Source of the DNA: Acidovorax sp. 1608163
GTDB taxonomy: Bacteria > Pseudomonadota > Gammaproteobacteria > Burkholderiales > Burkholderiaceae_C
Direction of reading: 5' to 3'
Assembly (NCBI RefSeq): GCF_003669015.1
Contig: NZ_CP033069.1
Location: 4,102,501 to 4,166,500, forward strand
Length of the DNA: 64,000 nucleotides
Below the pieces are notes generated by a model. It was not told the DNA's origin. It was given only the letters and a program-made list of their open reading frames with translations, and did no database searches. Of the stretch, positions 1 to 8,654 are shown one piece after another. A program made the translations under genes and the position numbers. Positions within the stretch are counted from its first letter, which is position 1. Every line of letters starts with the position of its first letter.

Positions 1-1
1 C

Positions 2-505
2 GCCACGCCCTCCTCCTTCTCAGCGTCCTCCAGTGGCACCGGGGCGCTGACCCAGATTCGGGAATTCCTGGCTTTCAAGATTGCCAACGAGGAATACGGC
101 GTGGACATCCTGCGGGTGCAGGAAATCCGCTCGTACGAAAAGCCCACCACCATTGCCAACGCGCCCGAGCACCTCAAGGGCGTGGTGAACCTGCGCGGCG
201 TGATCGTTCCCATCATCGACCTGCGCATCAAGCTGGGCGTGAGCGAAGTGCAATACAACCACCTCACCGTCGTGATCGTGCTGAACATCGGCCAGCGCGT
301 GATCGGCGTGGTGGTGGACGGCGTCTCGGACGTGCTGACGCTGGAGCCCTCGCAACTGCGCCCCGTGCCCGCACTCGACTCGAACTTCGACCCAGAACAC
401 CTGCTGGCCATTGGGTCGGTGGACGACCGCATGCTCATCTTGCTGGACATCGAGAAATTTCTGCAGGACTCGGTGATGGCCGCGCAAGGCGAATCGCTGC
501 AGTGA
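2..505 (+). CDS. cheW: CheW-type chemotaxis coupling protein (5' end outside window)
   Basis: The reading frame is already open at the left edge of the window, so the N terminus is missing; a GTG at 101 lies inside the conserved domain and is not the real start. The visible 167 residues begin with a Ser/Thr-rich linker, followed by the CheW fold: a REFLAFKIANEEYGVDI segment, the VVNLRGVIVPIIDLR core typical of the family, and a final LLDIEKFL helix region. CheW is a cytoplasmic SH3-like adaptor that couples methyl-accepting receptors to the CheA kinase. A receptor gene follows 92 bases downstream on the same strand, which fits a small chemotaxis cluster. Identity is clear; only the start is unknown. 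Confidence 0.93.
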   Translation, partial: ATPSSFSASSSGTGALTQIREFLAFKIANEEYGVDILRVQEIRSYEKPTTIANAPEHLKGVVNLRGVIVPIIDLRIKLGVSEVQYNHLTVVIVLNIGQRVIGVVVDGVSDVLTLEPSQLRPVPALDSNFDPEHLLAIGSVDDRMLILLDIEKFLQDSVMAAQGESLQ

Positions 506-597
506 TACCACGGCCCGGAGCCAAGCCCAAACAACGGCATGGCCTCCAACTTGCTTGACTCGACTGACCCCTTAGCCCCTTGGAAAAAGGCACTGCC

Positions 598-2169
598 ATG
601 AACCTCGATAACATCCGAATTTCGACCCGTCTGGCCTTGCTGCTTGCAGCGCTGTGCCTTTTGACTGCGGTGATCGGCACCGCGGGCCTGCTGGGCATGC
701 AACGGGCCAATCAGGGGCTCGACACGGTCTACCAAGACCGCGTTGTCCCGCTCAAACAAATCAAACTGGTGTCCGATGCCTACGCGATCAACATCGTCGA
801 CACCGCCCATAAGGTGCGCGATGGCGCGATGACACCAGTGCAAGGCTTGCAGTCTGTGGCCCAGGCGCGCAAGGACATTCAGGAGCAATGGAGCGCCTAC
901 CTTGCGACAGAGTTGGTTGCGCAAGAAGTGCAGTTGGTGGCGAAATTCAGGAGCCTGCAATCGACCGCAGACACAGCGGTGGCCAACCTGGAGAAGATTT
1001 TGAAATCGGCGGACATGACCGCGCTGACCGCGTATGCCGCCAAAGAGATGTATCCGGCCCTGGACCCCTTGCAGGACGTTCTGGGCAAGCTGGTGCAAGT
1101 GCAACTGGACATTGCCAAAACAGAATATGATCAATCAGATGCGCTCTATCAGAGCATGGCCTTTGGCCTGATCGCTTCGCTGTTCATCAGCATTGCGCTC
1201 GCCCTGGTATTTGGGTACCTGGTCATTCGCTCCATCGCCCAGCCGCTGCGCCGCGCCATTGCCTTCTCTGACGCAATCGCCCAGGGCGACCTGACCCAGC
1301 ACATCGAAGCGCGGGGCACCAACGAGACGGCACAGTTGCTGCACGGCTTCAAGAGCATGCAAAGCTCCCTGGTGACACTGGTGAGCGCCGTGCACCACGG
1401 CGCAGCCAGCGTGTCCGCGGCCTCTGGCGAAATTGCACAGGGCAACGACGATCTCTCAGCGCGCACCGAGCGGCAGGCCAGCGCCCTGGAGGAAACAGCG
1501 GCATCAATGGAAGAGCTGAACTCCACCGTCCGCATGAACGCAGACAACTCGCGCCAGGCCAACCAGATGGCGCAAAGTGCATCGGCAGTGGCAGTCCAGG
1601 GGGGTGACGTGGTGGCCGAGGTCGTTAAAACGATGAAGGGCATCAACGAGAGCAGCAAGAAGATCAGCGACATCATTGGGGTTATCGATTCCATTGCCTT
1701 CCAGACCAACATCCTGGCCTTGAATGCAGCGGTGGAAGCCGCCCGCGCGGGGGAACAAGGGCGCGGCTTTGCCGTGGTGGCGAGTGAAGTCCGCAACCTG
1801 GCGGGGCGATCCGCAGAAGCTGCCCGCGAAATCAAAAGCCTGATCGGCACCAGCGTGGAGCGCGTGGAGGCTGGCACAGCGCTGGTAGACCGTGCCGGTC
1901 AAACCATGGGCGAGGTGGTGGGCGCGATCAAAAGGGTCACCGACATCGTGGGCGAGATCAGCGCTGCCAGTTCCGAACAGAGCCAGGGTGTGGACCAGGT
2001 CAATGAAGCCGTCACCCAGATGGACCAGGCCACCCAGCAAAACGCGGCCCTGGTCGAACAAATGGCCGCAGCCGCCGCGGGGCTCAATGCCCAGGCACGG
2101 GGCCTGGTGGAGACGGTGTCGAGCTTCAAGCTCCCCAGCGCAAACCACGCCCTGATCGGGGCGCACTGA
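598..2169 (+). CDS. Methyl-accepting chemotaxis protein, 4HB type
   Basis: A transmembrane chemoreceptor of 523 residues. A first membrane segment (about residues 10-33), a periplasmic helical region of about 150 residues resembling the four-helix-bundle (4HB_MCP) sensor, and a second membrane segment (about 187-210) are followed by a HAMP domain and a long coiled coil. The signalling tip is unmistakable ([20 protein letters not shown] and [15 protein letters not shown]). It would relay ligand binding to CheW/CheA. The C terminus ends in IGAH, without the NWxxF tether for CheR/CheB. I chose the ATG at 598; a TTG at 580 in the same frame is less likely. It probably forms a transcription unit with the upstream CheW gene. 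The ligand cannot be predicted. Confidence 0.94.
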   Translation: MNLDNIRISTRLALLLAALCLLTAVIGTAGLLGMQRANQGLDTVYQDRVVPLKQIKLVSDAYAINIVDTAHKVRDGAMTPVQGLQSVAQARKDIQEQWSAYLATELVAQEVQLVAKFRSLQSTADTAVANLEKILKSADMTALTAYAAKEMYPALDPLQDVLGKLVQVQLDIAKTEYDQSDALYQSMAFGLIASLFISIALALVFGYLVIRSIAQPLRRAIAFSDAIAQGDLTQHIEARGTNETAQLLHGFKSMQSSLVTLVSAVHHGAASVSAASGEIAQGNDDLSARTERQASALEETAASMEELNSTVRMNADNSRQANQMAQSASAVAVQGGDVVAEVVKTMKGINESSKKISDIIGVIDSIAFQTNILALNAAVEAARAGEQGRGFAVVASEVRNLAGRSAEAAREIKSLIGTSVERVEAGTALVDRAGQTMGEVVGAIKRVTDIVGEISAASSEQSQGVDQVNEAVTQMDQATQQNAALVEQMAAAAAGLNAQARGLVETVSSFKLPSANHALIGAH

Positions 2170-2245
2170 ACAGAAGGCGGGGCGCACAGCCCCGCGCGCC
2201 AAATTTCACTGGCGGGCAGATAAGGTGGTCGATAGGATTTTGACC

Positions 2246-2794
2246 ATGAAAAAAATCCTACCGACCCTCGCCGCCAGTGCGGTCGCCGCCGCGCTGGCGG
2301 GCTGCACCAGCATGACCCCCGAGCAATGCAAAGTGGCCGACTGGTACCAGGTGGGGCTGGAGGACGGCAGCCACGGCGAGCCCCCGCGCAGCCAGCTGGC
2401 CGACTACGCCAAAGACTGCGCCGAAGTGGGCGTGCGCCCCGATGCCGAGCGCTACAGGGCGGGCTGGGAAGCGGGGATTCCGCGCTTTTGCACGCCTTAC
2501 AGCGGCTGGCGTGAAGGCACCCAAGGCAACACCAGCAAACAAGACGCCTGCCGCGGGCGCCCGGGCGAAGGGGCCTTTGCCATGGCTTTGGGCTCGGGGC
2601 TGCAGGTGCACCGCACCCAGCAATCACTCAACAGCAACGACAGCGAGATTCGGCGGCTGGAAAAGCGTTTGCAGGACAAAAACCTGAGCGACAAACAGCG
2701 CGGCGAGACCCGTGACCGCCTGCGCTACCTGGACTTTGAACAATCGCGCCTGCGCCGCCTGCTGGCCGACCAAGAACGCATGGCACCGCGCTGA
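2246..2794 (+). CDS. DUF2799-family lipoprotein
   Basis: A 182-residue protein with a lipoprotein signal: MKK start, hydrophobic core and lipobox LAGC with Cys20, so it should be lipidated and held in the envelope. The mature part begins TSMTPEQCKVADWYQVG and carries repeated DG/G-rich segments with conserved Cys residues typical of DUF2799 proteins, then a charged helical tail rich in Arg, Asp and Gln. Its function is unknown. The ATG at 2246 places the signal peptide correctly; a GTG at 2225 would only add seven residues. It is convergent with the signal peptidase gene, leaving 18 bases between the two stops. Family assignment is from sequence pattern and fairly secure. Confidence 0.78.
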   Translation: MKKILPTLAASAVAAALAGCTSMTPEQCKVADWYQVGLEDGSHGEPPRSQLADYAKDCAEVGVRPDAERYRAGWEAGIPRFCTPYSGWREGTQGNTSKQDACRGRPGEGAFAMALGSGLQVHRTQQSLNSNDSEIRRLEKRLQDKNLSDKQRGETRDRLRYLDFEQSRLRRLLADQERMAPR

Positions 2795-2812
2795 GCACAG
2801 CCGCGCAGTGCG

Positions 2813-3481
2813 CTACAACGGCAGGCCAATGCGCTGCAGCCGGGGCGCCCAATGCCCCAGGATGTCTGCCGACACCAGCACGCGGCGTGCCTGCCCAATC
2901 AGCAGGTGGCGCGGGACCAGGCCGATGTAGCGTGAATCCACGCTGTCGTCTCGGTTATCGCCCAGCATGAGGTATTGGCCTGCAGGCACCTCAATGGCAT
3001 CAAACGTGCTGCGTGCGGGCACGCCATGCAACCACTGCACGCGCCGCTCGTGCCCGCCCAAGCGCTCCGTCCAGCGCGTGGCCTGCACCGTAGCGCCCAC
3101 ACCCACGGCCTCTTGCACCACCTCGGGTGCGTCGTATTGGGCGGCCTGGCCGTTGATGTAAAGCACCTCGTTGCGCATCTCCACGCGGTCGCCCGGCACA
3201 GCGGCAATGCGCTTGATCAGGCGCGTGCCGTCTTGCGGCGACGTAAAGGTCACCACATCGCCACGCTGCGGCTCACCCAGCGGCAGCAGCACCACATCCG
3301 TCAGCGGCAGCTTGACGTCATACGCCAGCCGATTCACGAACACCACATCGCCCTCCAGCAACGTCGGCCGCATAGAGCCCGAGGGGATAGGGTTCCAGTC
3401 GGCCACTGCGGTGCGAAAGATGCCAAAGCACAACAACAGCACGAGGAACCCACGGTTTGACTTGATCCAGTTCCGCAGCAT
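2813..3481 (-). CDS. lepB: Signal peptidase I
   Basis: Type I signal peptidase of 222 residues that would cleave secretory signal peptides at the periplasmic face of the inner membrane. One N-terminal membrane anchor (about residues 11-27) is followed by the catalytic box PSGSMRPTL (Ser36), the box with the general base LIKRIAAVPGD (Lys90), and the GDNRDDSVDSRY box near the C terminus. It is shorter than the 324-residue E. coli LepB and lacks the first of that protein's two membrane segments. I chose the internal ATG at 3481 because the longer frame adds a basic, non-conserved leader. It is not placed beside lepA or rnc, as is common elsewhere, so it may be a second or relocated copy. Confidence 0.9.
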   Translation of the reverse strand: MLRNWIKSNRGFLVLLLCFGIFRTAVADWNPIPSGSMRPTLLEGDVVFVNRLAYDVKLPLTDVVLLPLGEPQRGDVVTFTSPQDGTRLIKRIAAVPGDRVEMRNEVLYINGQAAQYDAPEVVQEAVGVGATVQATRWTERLGGHERRVQWLHGVPARSTFDAIEVPAGQYLMLGDNRDDSVDSRYIGLVPRHLLIGQARRVLVSADILGHWAPRLQRIGLPL

Positions 3482-3660
3482 GTCAACAGCTCCACGGCCC
3501 CCACAGCGGGCGCCCCTCTGCTCGGATGCATTGGCTTGCCTCTTGGTTCCCGTGCCTGGGCTATTTGGAAACATCGCTCAACACCGTCCCACGGCCGTCA
3601 TATCAGAGCCATCAGCCAGGCATATGGGCGCATGGGCAGCAGCGCGCGCGGCCAAACCAG

Positions 3661-3741
3661 TGCACCCGTGGAACTGGCTCCGCCAGGCCACCAGGTGCGT
3701 CCCCTTGGGGGAAGCGGCGCAGCCGCTCAGGGGGATTTCTT
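3661..3741. repeat. Family B hairpin repeat, copy 1 (3' end of xerC)
   Basis: About 80 bases containing three short inverted repeats: TGGCTccGCCA, CCCCttGGGG and GCGGCGcAGCCGC. It aligns with the element at 4791-4877, and the first hairpin shows compensating changes (TGGCT/GCCA here, CGGCT/GCCG there). It covers the last codons and stop of xerC on the minus strand, so it may serve as a 3'-end or termination element. Confidence 0.6.
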
Positions 3742-4701
3742 TTTGGCCCGGGGATGGGCCGCGTCATACACCTTGGCAAGGTGCTGAAAATCCAGCCGCG
3801 TGTACACCTGCGTGGTGGTGATGTTGGCGTGCCCCAGCAGCTCCTGAACCGCCCGCAAGTCGCTGCTGGACTGCAACACATGGCTGGCAAACGAGTGGCG
3901 CAGCATGTGCGGGTGCACCGGGGTGGTGAGCCCCGCCAGCTGGCTGCGCTGGCGCAGCCGCAGCCACACGGATTGGGCTGTGAGCCGCTTGCCGCGCTGG
4001 CCCACGAACAAGGCCCCATCGAGCCGGGCTGAGGAGGCCACAAACGGCTGCGCCCGCAGGGCCAGCCAGGCCTGCAAGGCCTGCACCGCGGCCCGCCCCA
4101 CGGGCACGCTGCGGCGCTTGCTGCCTTTGCCAAACACATGGGCTTCGCCCGCCTGCAAATCGACCCAGCCACGGCCTTCGCGCTGGGCTTGCGGGCTGGC
4201 CACAGCGTCCAGCCCCACAAGCTCGCCCACACGCAGGCCACAGCCGTACAGCAGCTCAACCATGGCGGCATCGCGCGCTTCCAGCCACGGGTCGGCCCCG
4301 GTGTTTTCGTAGTCGGCCAGGCGCACCGCGTCGTCCACGCCCAAGGCCTTGGGCAGCGGCTTGGGGGCTTTGGGTGCCCGCACGTCCTGCACGGGGTTGT
4401 GCGCCACCAGCCCCTGGCGCCCCGCCCAGGTGTAAAACCCACGCCAACCCGAGAGGATGAGCGCAATGCCCCGCCCGCTGCGCCCACCGCTGTGCATCTG
4501 CGCCACAAACCGGCGGATGTGCGCACTGGTCAGCTGCAGCAGCGGCGTCTTCACCCCCACCGCAAACTGCGCGAGCTTTTCCAGGTCCAGTGTGTACAGC
4601 GTGAGCGTGCGCGCCGCCAGCCGCTTTTCCACCCGCACATGCTCCAGGTAGCGCAGAACCTGGGGATCGGTGGGGAGTGATGCGACCACGGCGTCGGACA
4701 T
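3727..4701 (-). CDS. xerC: Site-specific tyrosine recombinase XerC
   Basis: A 324-residue tyrosine recombinase with an N-terminal SAM-like DNA-binding domain (about residues 12-110) and a C-terminal catalytic domain. All catalytic residues are visible: Arg157 in GCGLRVGEL, Lys192 in FGKGSK, His265 and Arg268 in HPHMLRHSF, His291 in LLGHANI, and nucleophile Tyr300 in QVYTRLD. With XerD it resolves chromosome dimers at dif. It follows a DUF484 gene and dapF on the same strand, the arrangement known from many proteobacteria (dapF-yigA-xerC in E. coli), which supports xerC over xerD. The C-terminal residues KKKSP are encoded within a family B repeat. Start at ATG 4701. Confidence 0.92.
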   Translation of the reverse strand: MSDAVVASLPTDPQVLRYLEHVRVEKRLAARTLTLYTLDLEKLAQFAVGVKTPLLQLTSAHIRRFVAQMHSGGRSGRGIALILSGWRGFYTWAGRQGLVAHNPVQDVRAPKAPKPLPKALGVDDAVRLADYENTGADPWLEARDAAMVELLYGCGLRVGELVGLDAVASPQAQREGRGWVDLQAGEAHVFGKGSKRRSVPVGRAAVQALQAWLALRAQPFVASSARLDGALFVGQRGKRLTAQSVWLRLRQRSQLAGLTTPVHPHMLRHSFASHVLQSSSDLRAVQELLGHANITTTQVYTRLDFQHLAKVYDAAHPRAKKKSP

Positions 4702-4790
4702 GAAGCTCTAGCAGAACCTGCGCGCAGACCCCGGCGTGTCCGAGCCCCCACTGGGGCACAGCGTACGCAACCGGCGCGGCCACAGGCCAG

Positions 4791-4877
4791 TGCCACCGTG
4801 GAGCCGGCTTTGCCGGTCCAGGGGTGGCGTCCCCCCCTCGGGGGGGAAGACGCGAAGCGGCTCAGGGGGGGCTTCAC
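4791..4877. repeat. Family B hairpin repeat, copy 2 (3' end of the DUF484 gene)
   Basis: Aligns with the copy at 3661-3741 (shared GTGGA, GGCT..GCC, GTCCCC, GGCTCAGGGGG landmarks). It holds CCGGCtttGCCGG and CCCCCCCtcGGGGGGG hairpins. It overlaps the stop codon of the DUF484 gene and lies in the spacer before xerC, so it could terminate or stabilise the upstream transcript. Confidence 0.6.
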
Positions 4878-5569
4878 TTCAACCGCACCAGCGCCGCGCT
4901 GGCCAGCTCCGCAATGCGCGAGAGGAATTCCGTGCCCATGGTGGCATCAAAGCGCTGCGGGTCTTGCGAGCCCAGCACCAGCAGGCCAAACGCAGGGGTG
5001 GCGCTGTCGATGGCGCCTTCGCGCAGCGGCAGCAAGGCCAGGGACTGGGCGGGCTCACCGCCCGCGTCCTGCGCCAGCCACCCCGCAGGCTCAAAGCCCA
5101 GGTTGGGGCCGCAAAACGGCATGGTCAGCGACGAGGCAAACGCCCGTGCGTCCTCGCTGGCGCCTTGGGTGAAGTCGGCGTCGATGTACGGGCCTGCCAC
5201 CGTCCAGACACGCACCGTGGCCTGGGGCACATCGAACAGGGTGCGGATGCCGCTGACCACCGCCTCGGGCAGGTCAAACGGGTCCTTCACGCGCAGCAAG
5301 GCGCTGGTCCACTGGTGCACCTTGGTGGCAATGGCGGTGTTGTCGTTGCTGTTGCGCACCATGTCCATGATGCGGTGCTCCAGCCCCTTGATCTTCTCGC
5401 GCAGCATCTCGGCCTGGCGCTCTTGCAGGCTCACGGCGCGCTGGCCGTGGGGGCTGGTGATCTGCACGCTGGCCAACACTTCGGCATGGCGTTCAAAGAA
5501 GCCAGGCGTGTTGGTCAGGAAGTTGGCGATGTCTTCTTCGGTGATCGGGGGGATGTGGGTGCTGCTCAT
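4874..5569 (-). CDS. DUF484 family protein (YigA-like)
   Basis: A 231-residue cytoplasmic protein. The N terminus ([24 protein letters not shown]) is the DUF484 hallmark, followed by a helical coiled stretch (about residues 45-75) and a GAF-like domain. No catalytic residues can be assigned and the molecular role is unknown. Its ATG overlaps the dapF stop by four bases (ATGA), so the two are translationally coupled, and xerC follows on the same strand. This dapF-DUF484-xerC order is conserved in proteobacteria and supports the assignment. The 3' end runs into a family B repeat. Confidence 0.87.
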   Translation of the reverse strand: MSSTHIPPITEEDIANFLTNTPGFFERHAEVLASVQITSPHGQRAVSLQERQAEMLREKIKGLEHRIMDMVRNSNDNTAIATKVHQWTSALLRVKDPFDLPEAVVSGIRTLFDVPQATVRVWTVAGPYIDADFTQGASEDARAFASSLTMPFCGPNLGFEPAGWLAQDAGGEPAQSLALLPLREGAIDSATPAFGLLVLGSQDPQRFDATMGTEFLSRIAELASAALVRLK

Positions 5570-6444
5570 AGGGTGTCAGGAATATCGATCTGGCCTTCGA
5601 ACACGGTGGTGGCCGGGCCCGTCATGTAAAGGGTGTCCGTCTCCTGGCCGCTCCAGGCGATGGTGAGGCGGCCGCCGCGCATGTCCACATGCACTTCGTT
5701 GTCGAGCAGCCCCAGGCGAATGCCCGCGGCCACGGCCGCGCAGGCGCCGGTGCCGCAGGCCAGCGTCTCGCCCGTGCCACGCTCAAACACGCGCAGGCGC
5801 ACATGGGTGCGGCTCACCACCTGCAAAAAGCCCGCGTTCACGCGCTGCGGAAAGCGCACATGCCGCTCGACCAGCGGGCCCCAGATGGCCACGGGGGCGG
5901 TGTCCACATCATCGACCAGCTGCACCGCATGCGGATTGCCCATGGACACAACCGCTACCAAAACAGTAGCTGGTTGCGCTGGTACATCAAGCGCTAGAGG
6001 CCATTTTTGCCCTGAACCTTGCGCCACCGGCTGCAGGCCAGCAGTGTCAAAGGGCACGCGGGCGGGCTCCAGCACCGGGCGGCCCATGTCCACGGTGACG
6101 CGGCCATCGGGCGTGAGGCGGGGGGCGATGACGCCGCTGAGCGTTTGCACGCGGATGGTGTCCTTGTCCGTCAGGCCCTTGTCGCGCACATAGCGGGCAA
6201 AGCAGCGCGAGCCATTGCCGCACTGCTCCACCTCGCCGCCGTCGGCGTTGTGGATCACGTATTCAAAGTCGATGCCCTCTGCGGGCGAGGGCCGCACGGT
6301 GAGGATTTGATCGGCCCCCACGCCAAAGTGGCGGTCGGCCAGGTAGCGGTATTGCGTGGCCGTGAGCCCCAGTCGGCCCTGGGTTTCGTCCAGCACGACA
6401 AAGTCGTTGCCAGCGCCCTGCATTTTGGTAAAGCGAATCTGCAT
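5566..6444 (-). CDS. dapF: Diaminopimelate epimerase
   Basis: Converts LL- to meso-diaminopimelate for lysine and peptidoglycan synthesis, in the cytoplasm. The 292-residue protein has both active-site cysteines: Cys75 in [15 protein letters not shown] and Cys230 in [13 protein letters not shown]. Substrate-binding motifs [10 protein letters not shown] and VSMGNPHAV are present. I chose the ATG at 6444 ([15 protein letters not shown]); ten upstream codons are not family-like. It is somewhat longer than E. coli DapF (274 residues) because residues about 146-164 are encoded by an in-frame copy of the family A repeat, lying between conserved blocks in what should be a surface loop. It is the first gene of a dapF-DUF484-xerC unit. 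Confidence 0.94.
   Translation of the reverse strand: MQIRFTKMQGAGNDFVVLDETQGRLGLTATQYRYLADRHFGVGADQILTVRPSPAEGIDFEYVIHNADGGEVEQCGNGSRCFARYVRDKGLTDKDTIRVQTLSGVIAPRLTPDGRVTVDMGRPVLEPARVPFDTAGLQPVAQGSGQKWPLALDVPAQPATVLVAVVSMGNPHAVQLVDDVDTAPVAIWGPLVERHVRFPQRVNAGFLQVVSRTHVRLRVFERGTGETLACGTGACAAVAAGIRLGLLDNEVHVDMRGGRLTIAWSGQETDTLYMTGPATTVFEGQIDIPDTL
5954..6010 (+). repeat. Family A repeat inside dapF
   Basis: Shows the family A layout: GCTAC, AAAACAGTAGCTG, GCGCT, then ATCAAGCGCTAGAGGCCATT. It lies wholly within the dapF reading frame on the opposite strand and is read through without a stop. Confidence 0.75.
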
Positions 6445-6575
6445 CTGCGGATTATCGTCGCTGCCCGCCAGCACTGCAGCAGGCCATCAAGGTCACAAAA
6501 CCCTGATGGCGCAACGATGTGTACGGCGGTTTAGGCTGGCGGGTGTTTCAACCGTTCACACCCCCAAGGAGCACC

Positions 6576-7292
6576 ATGCCCGACCACGCCAGCGCCCTGT
6601 CTCGCTTCCCCATCACCCGCAAGTGGCCCGCCCAGCACCCTGACCGCCTGCAGCTGTACTCGCTGCCCACGCCCAACGGCGTGAAGGTGTCCATCGCCCT
6701 GGAAGAGCTGGGTCTGCCGTACGAAGCGCACCTGGTGAGCTTCGAGACCAATGACCAGATGTCACCCGAGTTCCTGTCGCTGAACCCGAACAACAAAATC
6801 CCCGCCATCCTCGACCCGAACGGCCCCAGCGGCCAGCCCCTGGCGCTGTTCGAGTCCGGCGCCATCCTTGTGTACCTGGCCGAAAAGACGGGCCAGCTGC
6901 TGCCCGCCGACGCCGCCGGACGCTACGACACCCTGCAGTGGGTCATGTTCCAGATGGGCGGCGTGGGCCCTATGTTTGGGCAGCTCGGGTTCTTCCACAA
7001 GTTTGCGGGCAAGGACTACGAAGACAAGCGCCCACGCGACCGCTACGTGAACGAATCCAGGCGCCTGCTGGGCGTGCTCAACCAGCGCATGGCCGCTCGC
7101 CAGTGGATCATGGGCGACACCTACACCATCGCCGACATCGCGATATGGCCCTGGGTGCGCAACCTGGTGGGCTTTTACGAAGCGGGCGAACTGGTGGGGT
7201 TTGACGCCTTCCCCGAAGTACAGCGCGTGCTGGCCGCCTTCGTCGCGCGTCCAGCGGTGGTCAAGGGGCTGAACGTTCCGCCCCGGGGCTGA
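6576..7292 (+). CDS. Glutathione S-transferase, YfcG/YghU-like
   Basis: A 238-residue thioredoxin-fold transferase. The N-terminal domain carries TPNGVKVSIALEELGLPYE and NPNNKIPAILDP, then LFESGAILVYLAEKTG, the glutathione-binding ESGAI motif. This pattern matches the nu-class proteins YfcG/YghU of E. coli, in which Thr and Asn of TPNG replace the usual Tyr/Ser/Cys and which act as glutathione-dependent disulfide reductases or peroxidases. The C-terminal half is the helical GST domain. The ATG at 6576 has an AAGGA ribosome site; the frame upstream is not conserved. It appears monocistronic. Family is certain, substrate unknown. Confidence 0.9.
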   Translation: MPDHASALSRFPITRKWPAQHPDRLQLYSLPTPNGVKVSIALEELGLPYEAHLVSFETNDQMSPEFLSLNPNNKIPAILDPNGPSGQPLALFESGAILVYLAEKTGQLLPADAAGRYDTLQWVMFQMGGVGPMFGQLGFFHKFAGKDYEDKRPRDRYVNESRRLLGVLNQRMAARQWIMGDTYTIADIAIWPWVRNLVGFYEAGELVGFDAFPEVQRVLAAFVARPAVVKGLNVPPRG

Positions 7293-7418
7293 GCACCTGT
7301 CTGCAACCGCCCAAGGGCCGCAGTTTCTGGCGCGCCTTTGATCTCGATCATGCCCGCGCCGTGACCAGCATCAATACCAGCGCCTACCATCAAACCCACA
7401 TAACAAAGGGAGTGCCCC

Positions 7419-7616
7419 ATGGGTTTAACGGTCGAAGTTTTGAATGATCTGGAGGCACGCAACCTCCAGGCCGCAGCCCAGGCGGCCTTGGTGGAAAACA
7501 ACGCCATTGCGTTGATTGAGCTGCTGGAAATGCTGTGGAGCTGCGACCTGGAAGGCGCCAACACGGTGATCGACGCCGTGCTGCAGCGCCTGCAGCAATT
7601 GCGCGCGCTGCGTTGA
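7419..7616 (+). CDS. Small hypothetical protein, 65 residues
   Basis: An ATG preceded by AAAGGG at a proper distance opens a 65-codon frame with no recognised domain. The product is acidic to neutral and almost entirely helical in appearance (Leu, Ala, Glu and Gln rich, with NDLEARNLQ, LIELLEML and DAVLQRLQQLRAL heptad-like stretches), so it may dimerise as a coiled coil. It has no signal peptide or membrane segment. It sits between the transferase gene and a convergent LysR gene. The ribosome site, codon bias and lack of a better frame make it a probable gene, but I do not recognise it. Confidence 0.55.
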   Translation: MGLTVEVLNDLEARNLQAAAQAALVENNAIALIELLEMLWSCDLEGANTVIDAVLQRLQQLRALR

Positions 7617-7632
7617 TGGCTCAGCGGGGGCC

Positions 7633-8517
7633 TCAGCCCATGCGCTCCTGCAAGAAGTCGAGAAAACACGCGATGCGCGCGGCCAGCTGCGTGTTGCGGT
7701 AGTACACCGCGTTGATGGGCTGGCGCACCTCCACCGTGTCGCGCGCCAGCACCTGCACCAGGCGGCCGCCGTCGCGGTCGCCTGCGGTCATGAAGTCCGA
7801 CAGGCACACCAGCCCCACATGCGAGAGCGCCAGCTGGCGCAGCGTTTCGCCGCTCGACGCGGTGAGGCTGGGCACGATGGGCCACTGGTCCCCATGCGCA
7901 CTCCGCAGCGGCCATCGGTTGAGCGACTCGGGCTGGTTGAAGCCCAGCAGCGTGTGCCCCGCCAGATCCGCCACGGTCTTGGGCTTGCCCGCGCGCGCCA
8001 GGTACTCGGGGCTGGCCAGCACCCGCAGGCGGGTGGTGCACAGGGGGCGCGCGTGCAGGGTCGAGTCCTGCAGCTGGCCGATGCGGATCGCCACGTCGGT
8101 GCGCCGCTCCAGCAGGTCGATATAACCCTCGTCCGTGTCGAGCTCCAGTGTGATCTGCGGGTAGGCACTGCGAAACTCCGGCACCAGCGGCACGACCGCA
8201 TGCAGCATGAACGGCGTGGCCGCATTCACGCGCAGCCGCCCCGCGGGCTGCTGGCGGCGCGCGGCCATGTGCTCTTCGGCGTCTTCGATGGACGCGAGGA
8301 TGGCGCGCGTTCGCTGCAGGAGGGCCTGGCCCTCCTCCGTCAGCTCTATGCGGCGGGTGGTGCGTCGCAGCAGCGTGGTGTCGAGCTTTTTCTCCAGCCG
8401 CGCCAGCGCCCGGCTGATGCCCGAGACCGTCTGGTCCTGGCGGTCGGCGGCGGCGGTGATGGAACCGCCGTCCACTACGGCGACAAAGGCCTGCAGCTCT
8501 TCGAGCGTGCTTTTCAT
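7633..8517 (-). CDS. LysR family transcriptional regulator
   Basis: A 294-residue LysR regulator. The N-terminal winged helix (about residues 1-60: LEELQAFVAVVDGGSITAAA, then RALARLEKKL and TTRRIELTEEG) is followed by a substrate-binding domain (about 90-290) with the usual LRVNAATPF start. It is divergent from the MFS transporter gene at 8655, with 137 bases between the starts, so it very likely controls that exporter and itself. The inducer cannot be predicted. Start at ATG 8517. Confidence 0.92.
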   Translation of the reverse strand: MKSTLEELQAFVAVVDGGSITAAADRQDQTVSGISRALARLEKKLDTTLLRRTTRRIELTEEGQALLQRTRAILASIEDAEEHMAARRQQPAGRLRVNAATPFMLHAVVPLVPEFRSAYPQITLELDTDEGYIDLLERRTDVAIRIGQLQDSTLHARPLCTTRLRVLASPEYLARAGKPKTVADLAGHTLLGFNQPESLNRWPLRSAHGDQWPIVPSLTASSGETLRQLALSHVGLVCLSDFMTAGDRDGGRLVQVLARDTVEVRQPINAVYYRNTQLAARIACFLDFLQERMG

Positions 8518-8654
8518 GGAATGCGCCTCGGTTCAGACAACCCGCAATTATTGATTCGGCGGCAAGTATCTTCTGCCGATCACCGTCTTTTTCTGCAAAG
8601 GACAAGCGCCCACACTCCAGGCATTCACCCATTGCCTACCAGGAGTGTTCTTCC

